The notes beneath the pieces were generated by a model, which ran no database searches, was not told the origin of the DNA, and was given only the letters and a program-made list of their open reading frames with translations. From the NCBI GenBank assembly GCA_947259475.1, contig CAMYLW010000080.1, forward strand, positions 1 through 7,172: a stretch of DNA of 7,172 bases, given 5' to 3'. Made by a program: the position numbers and the translations under genes. Below are positions 6,708 to 7,172 of this stretch, piece after piece. Position 1 is the first letter of the stretch. Every line of letters starts with the position of its first letter. This DNA comes from Thermodesulfobacteriota bacterium (GTDB lineage: Bacteria; Desulfobacterota; Syntrophobacteria; BM002).

Positions 6708-6812
6708 GATTGTAGATTGTAGATTGCAGATTGAGGATTGGGCAGAGGGAAATACAGCTGGCAGCGGACAGCTTGCAGCAGGCAGCATAGGGCAGAGAGT
6801 TGGAGGTTGGAG
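6708..6812 (+). repeat. Fifteen-unit degenerate heptad repeat array
   Basis: Fifteen 7-base units run in one unbroken phase. The first five are GATTGNN variants (GATTGTA twice, then GATTGCA, GATTGAG, GATTGGG). After two divergent units (CAGAGGG, AAATACA) come six units starting GC (for example GCTGGCA, GCTTGCA, GCAGGCA), and then GTTGGAG twice. The period stays 7 although unit sequence changes along the array, and 13 of 15 units begin with G. Positions 6742-6765 match the inverse of 4-27 at 23 of 24 bases. No protein-coding signal is evident. Confidence 0.8.
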
Positions 6813-6834
6813 GAGCGGCCCTGCGGGCCTTGAG
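6813..6834. repeat. Short GC-rich hairpin interrupting the heptad array
   Basis: GGCCC (6817-6821) pairs with GGGCC (6825-6829) around a TGC loop. The 22-base segment is flanked by GTTGGAG (6806-6812) on one side and GTTGGAG (6835-6841) on the other. It therefore looks like a hairpin module inserted between repeat units and shifting their phase by one base. Confidence 0.6.
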
Positions 6835-6852
6835 GTTGGAGGCTTGAGAGTC
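6835..6852 (+). repeat. Residual heptad units after the hairpin
   Basis: GTTGGAG (6835-6841) and GCTTGAG (6842-6848) continue the array seen upstream and run directly into the double-hairpin element that starts at 6853. Confidence 0.5.
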
Positions 6853-6952
6853 GTAGGTCGGATCGTTCTCGCGTAGTCCCGCTTCAGCGGGATTGATCCG
6901 ACACAGCTAGGCGTCGGATGAACTCCGCCGAGGCGGAAACCATCCGACCTAC
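6853..6952. repeat. Palindromic 100-base double-hairpin repeat element
   Basis: The ends GTAGGTCGGAT (6853-6863) and ATCCGACCTAC (6942-6952) are perfect 11-base inverted repeats. Each half folds alone. In the left half GTCGGATC (6857-6864) pairs with GATCCGAC (6895-6902) around TCCCGC-TTCA-GCGGGA (6877-6892). In the right half GTCGGATG (6913-6920) pairs with CATCCGAC (6941-6948) around TCCGCC-GA-GGCGGA (6924-6937). The plan matches the element at 987-1107: two nested hairpins in inverted array with outer inverted ends. It resembles REPIN or MITE-type non-autonomous elements. No open frame is expected. Confidence 0.85.
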
Positions 6953-6993
6953 TGTACATGGTTATATGTTTGATGGGGCTTAGATTTTAAATT

Positions 6994-7022
6994 GTCCTTC
7001 GGACTCCCACCCTTCGGGCGGG
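6994..7022. repeat. Two adjacent short TTC-loop hairpins
   Basis: GTCC-TTC-GGAC (6994-7004) is followed at once by CCCACCC-TTC-GGGCGGG (7006-7022; one A-C mismatch in the stem). The second runs into the heptad array at 7021. They are too short and lack a T-run for a convincing terminator, and look like further hairpin modules of the repeat region. Confidence 0.5.
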
Positions 7023-7069
7023 TTCCCAGTTTCGCAATCCGCAATCCAAAATCCAATATCCCAAATCCC
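7021..7069 (-). repeat. Seven-unit heptad repeat array, reverse orientation
   Basis: Seven in-phase units on the plus strand, with the core CAATCCG, CAATCCA, AAATCCA, ATATCCC, AAATCCC. Read on the minus strand they are GGATT-type units, related to the GATTGNN units at 6708. This array and the one at 6708 face each other across the double-hairpin element. Confidence 0.65.
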
Positions 7070-7172
7070 AGAGCTCACATCGCTGAGTTACATTTGTATA
7101 GTGCTCCGGATTTGATGTCTAATATCATTAACTTGCAGCAGTCGACCCTCCCGCTTCCATCTTGACAAAAGC
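7070..7172. other. Window edge, no gene seen; possible outward -35 box
   Basis: I see no reading frame, RNA gene or repeat from 7070 to 7161. At 7162-7167 TTGACA occurs on the plus strand in the context TCTTGACAAAA, which is identical over 11 bases to the context of the -35 box at 67-72. It may be the start of a promoter for a gene beyond the window, but no -10 can be checked. Confidence 0.25.

Noticed and set aside
6646..6876. Open frame of 76 codons on the plus strand
   Set aside because: It consists almost wholly of translated heptad repeats (Gly/Arg-rich) and has no ribosome binding site.
6558..6959. Open frame of 133 codons on the minus strand in the gap upstream of pilM
   Set aside because: It runs across the double-hairpin element and the heptad array. 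Its translation is low complexity (Pro/Ser/Cys-rich, repetitive) and simply reflects the repeats.
6708..7069. CRISPR array
   Set aside because: The repeat unit is 7 bases with no spacers of constant length and no cas gene nearby.

Overview
The window holds a complete type IV pilus (T4P) alignment-complex operon on the minus strand, pilM-pilN-pilO-pilQ (6384 down to 1174). Converging on it is a plus-strand six-TPR lipoprotein of the PilF/PilW/Tgl type (143-904), the kind of protein that escorts the PilQ secretin into the outer membrane. A diderm, Gram-negative host is certain, because there is a secretin and lipoprotein signals. A 920-residue PilQ with three AMIN-like domains (Myxococcus PilQ is of similar size) and repeat-rich intergenic DNA suggest a deltaproteobacterium or Desulfobacterota member. 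That placement is inference.

Layout: 1-62, a degenerate array of 7-base repeats; 67-95, a good sigma70-type promoter; 143-904, the TPR lipoprotein; 909-950, a short heptad array; 987-1107, a palindromic double-hairpin repeat; 1120-1152, a strong terminator whose T-run serves pilQ; 1174-3936, pilQ; 4007-4672, pilO; 4709-5332, pilN; 5329-6384, pilM (4-base overlap with pilN); 6385-6525, the pilM leader and likely promoter; 6526-6707, AT-rich DNA with no recognisable gene; 6708-7069, a cluster of heptad arrays and hairpin elements; 7070-7172, no gene seen, ending in a TTGACA that may belong to a gene beyond the window.

How the genes work together: PilM is a cytoplasmic actin-like ATPase-fold protein that binds the INLLP tail of PilN. 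PilN and PilO are paired bitopic inner-membrane proteins with periplasmic coiled coils and ferredoxin-like domains. PilQ forms the outer-membrane channel, and the TPR lipoprotein would be its pilotin. The usual fifth member, pilP, which links PilNO to the secretin, is absent: only 70 bases separate pilO from pilQ, and PilQ is followed directly by a terminator.

The least expected signal is non-coding. Four arrays with a 7-base period, in both orientations, sit beside two elements built from paired nested hairpins. A near-identical 24-base segment occurs inverted at the two ends of the window.
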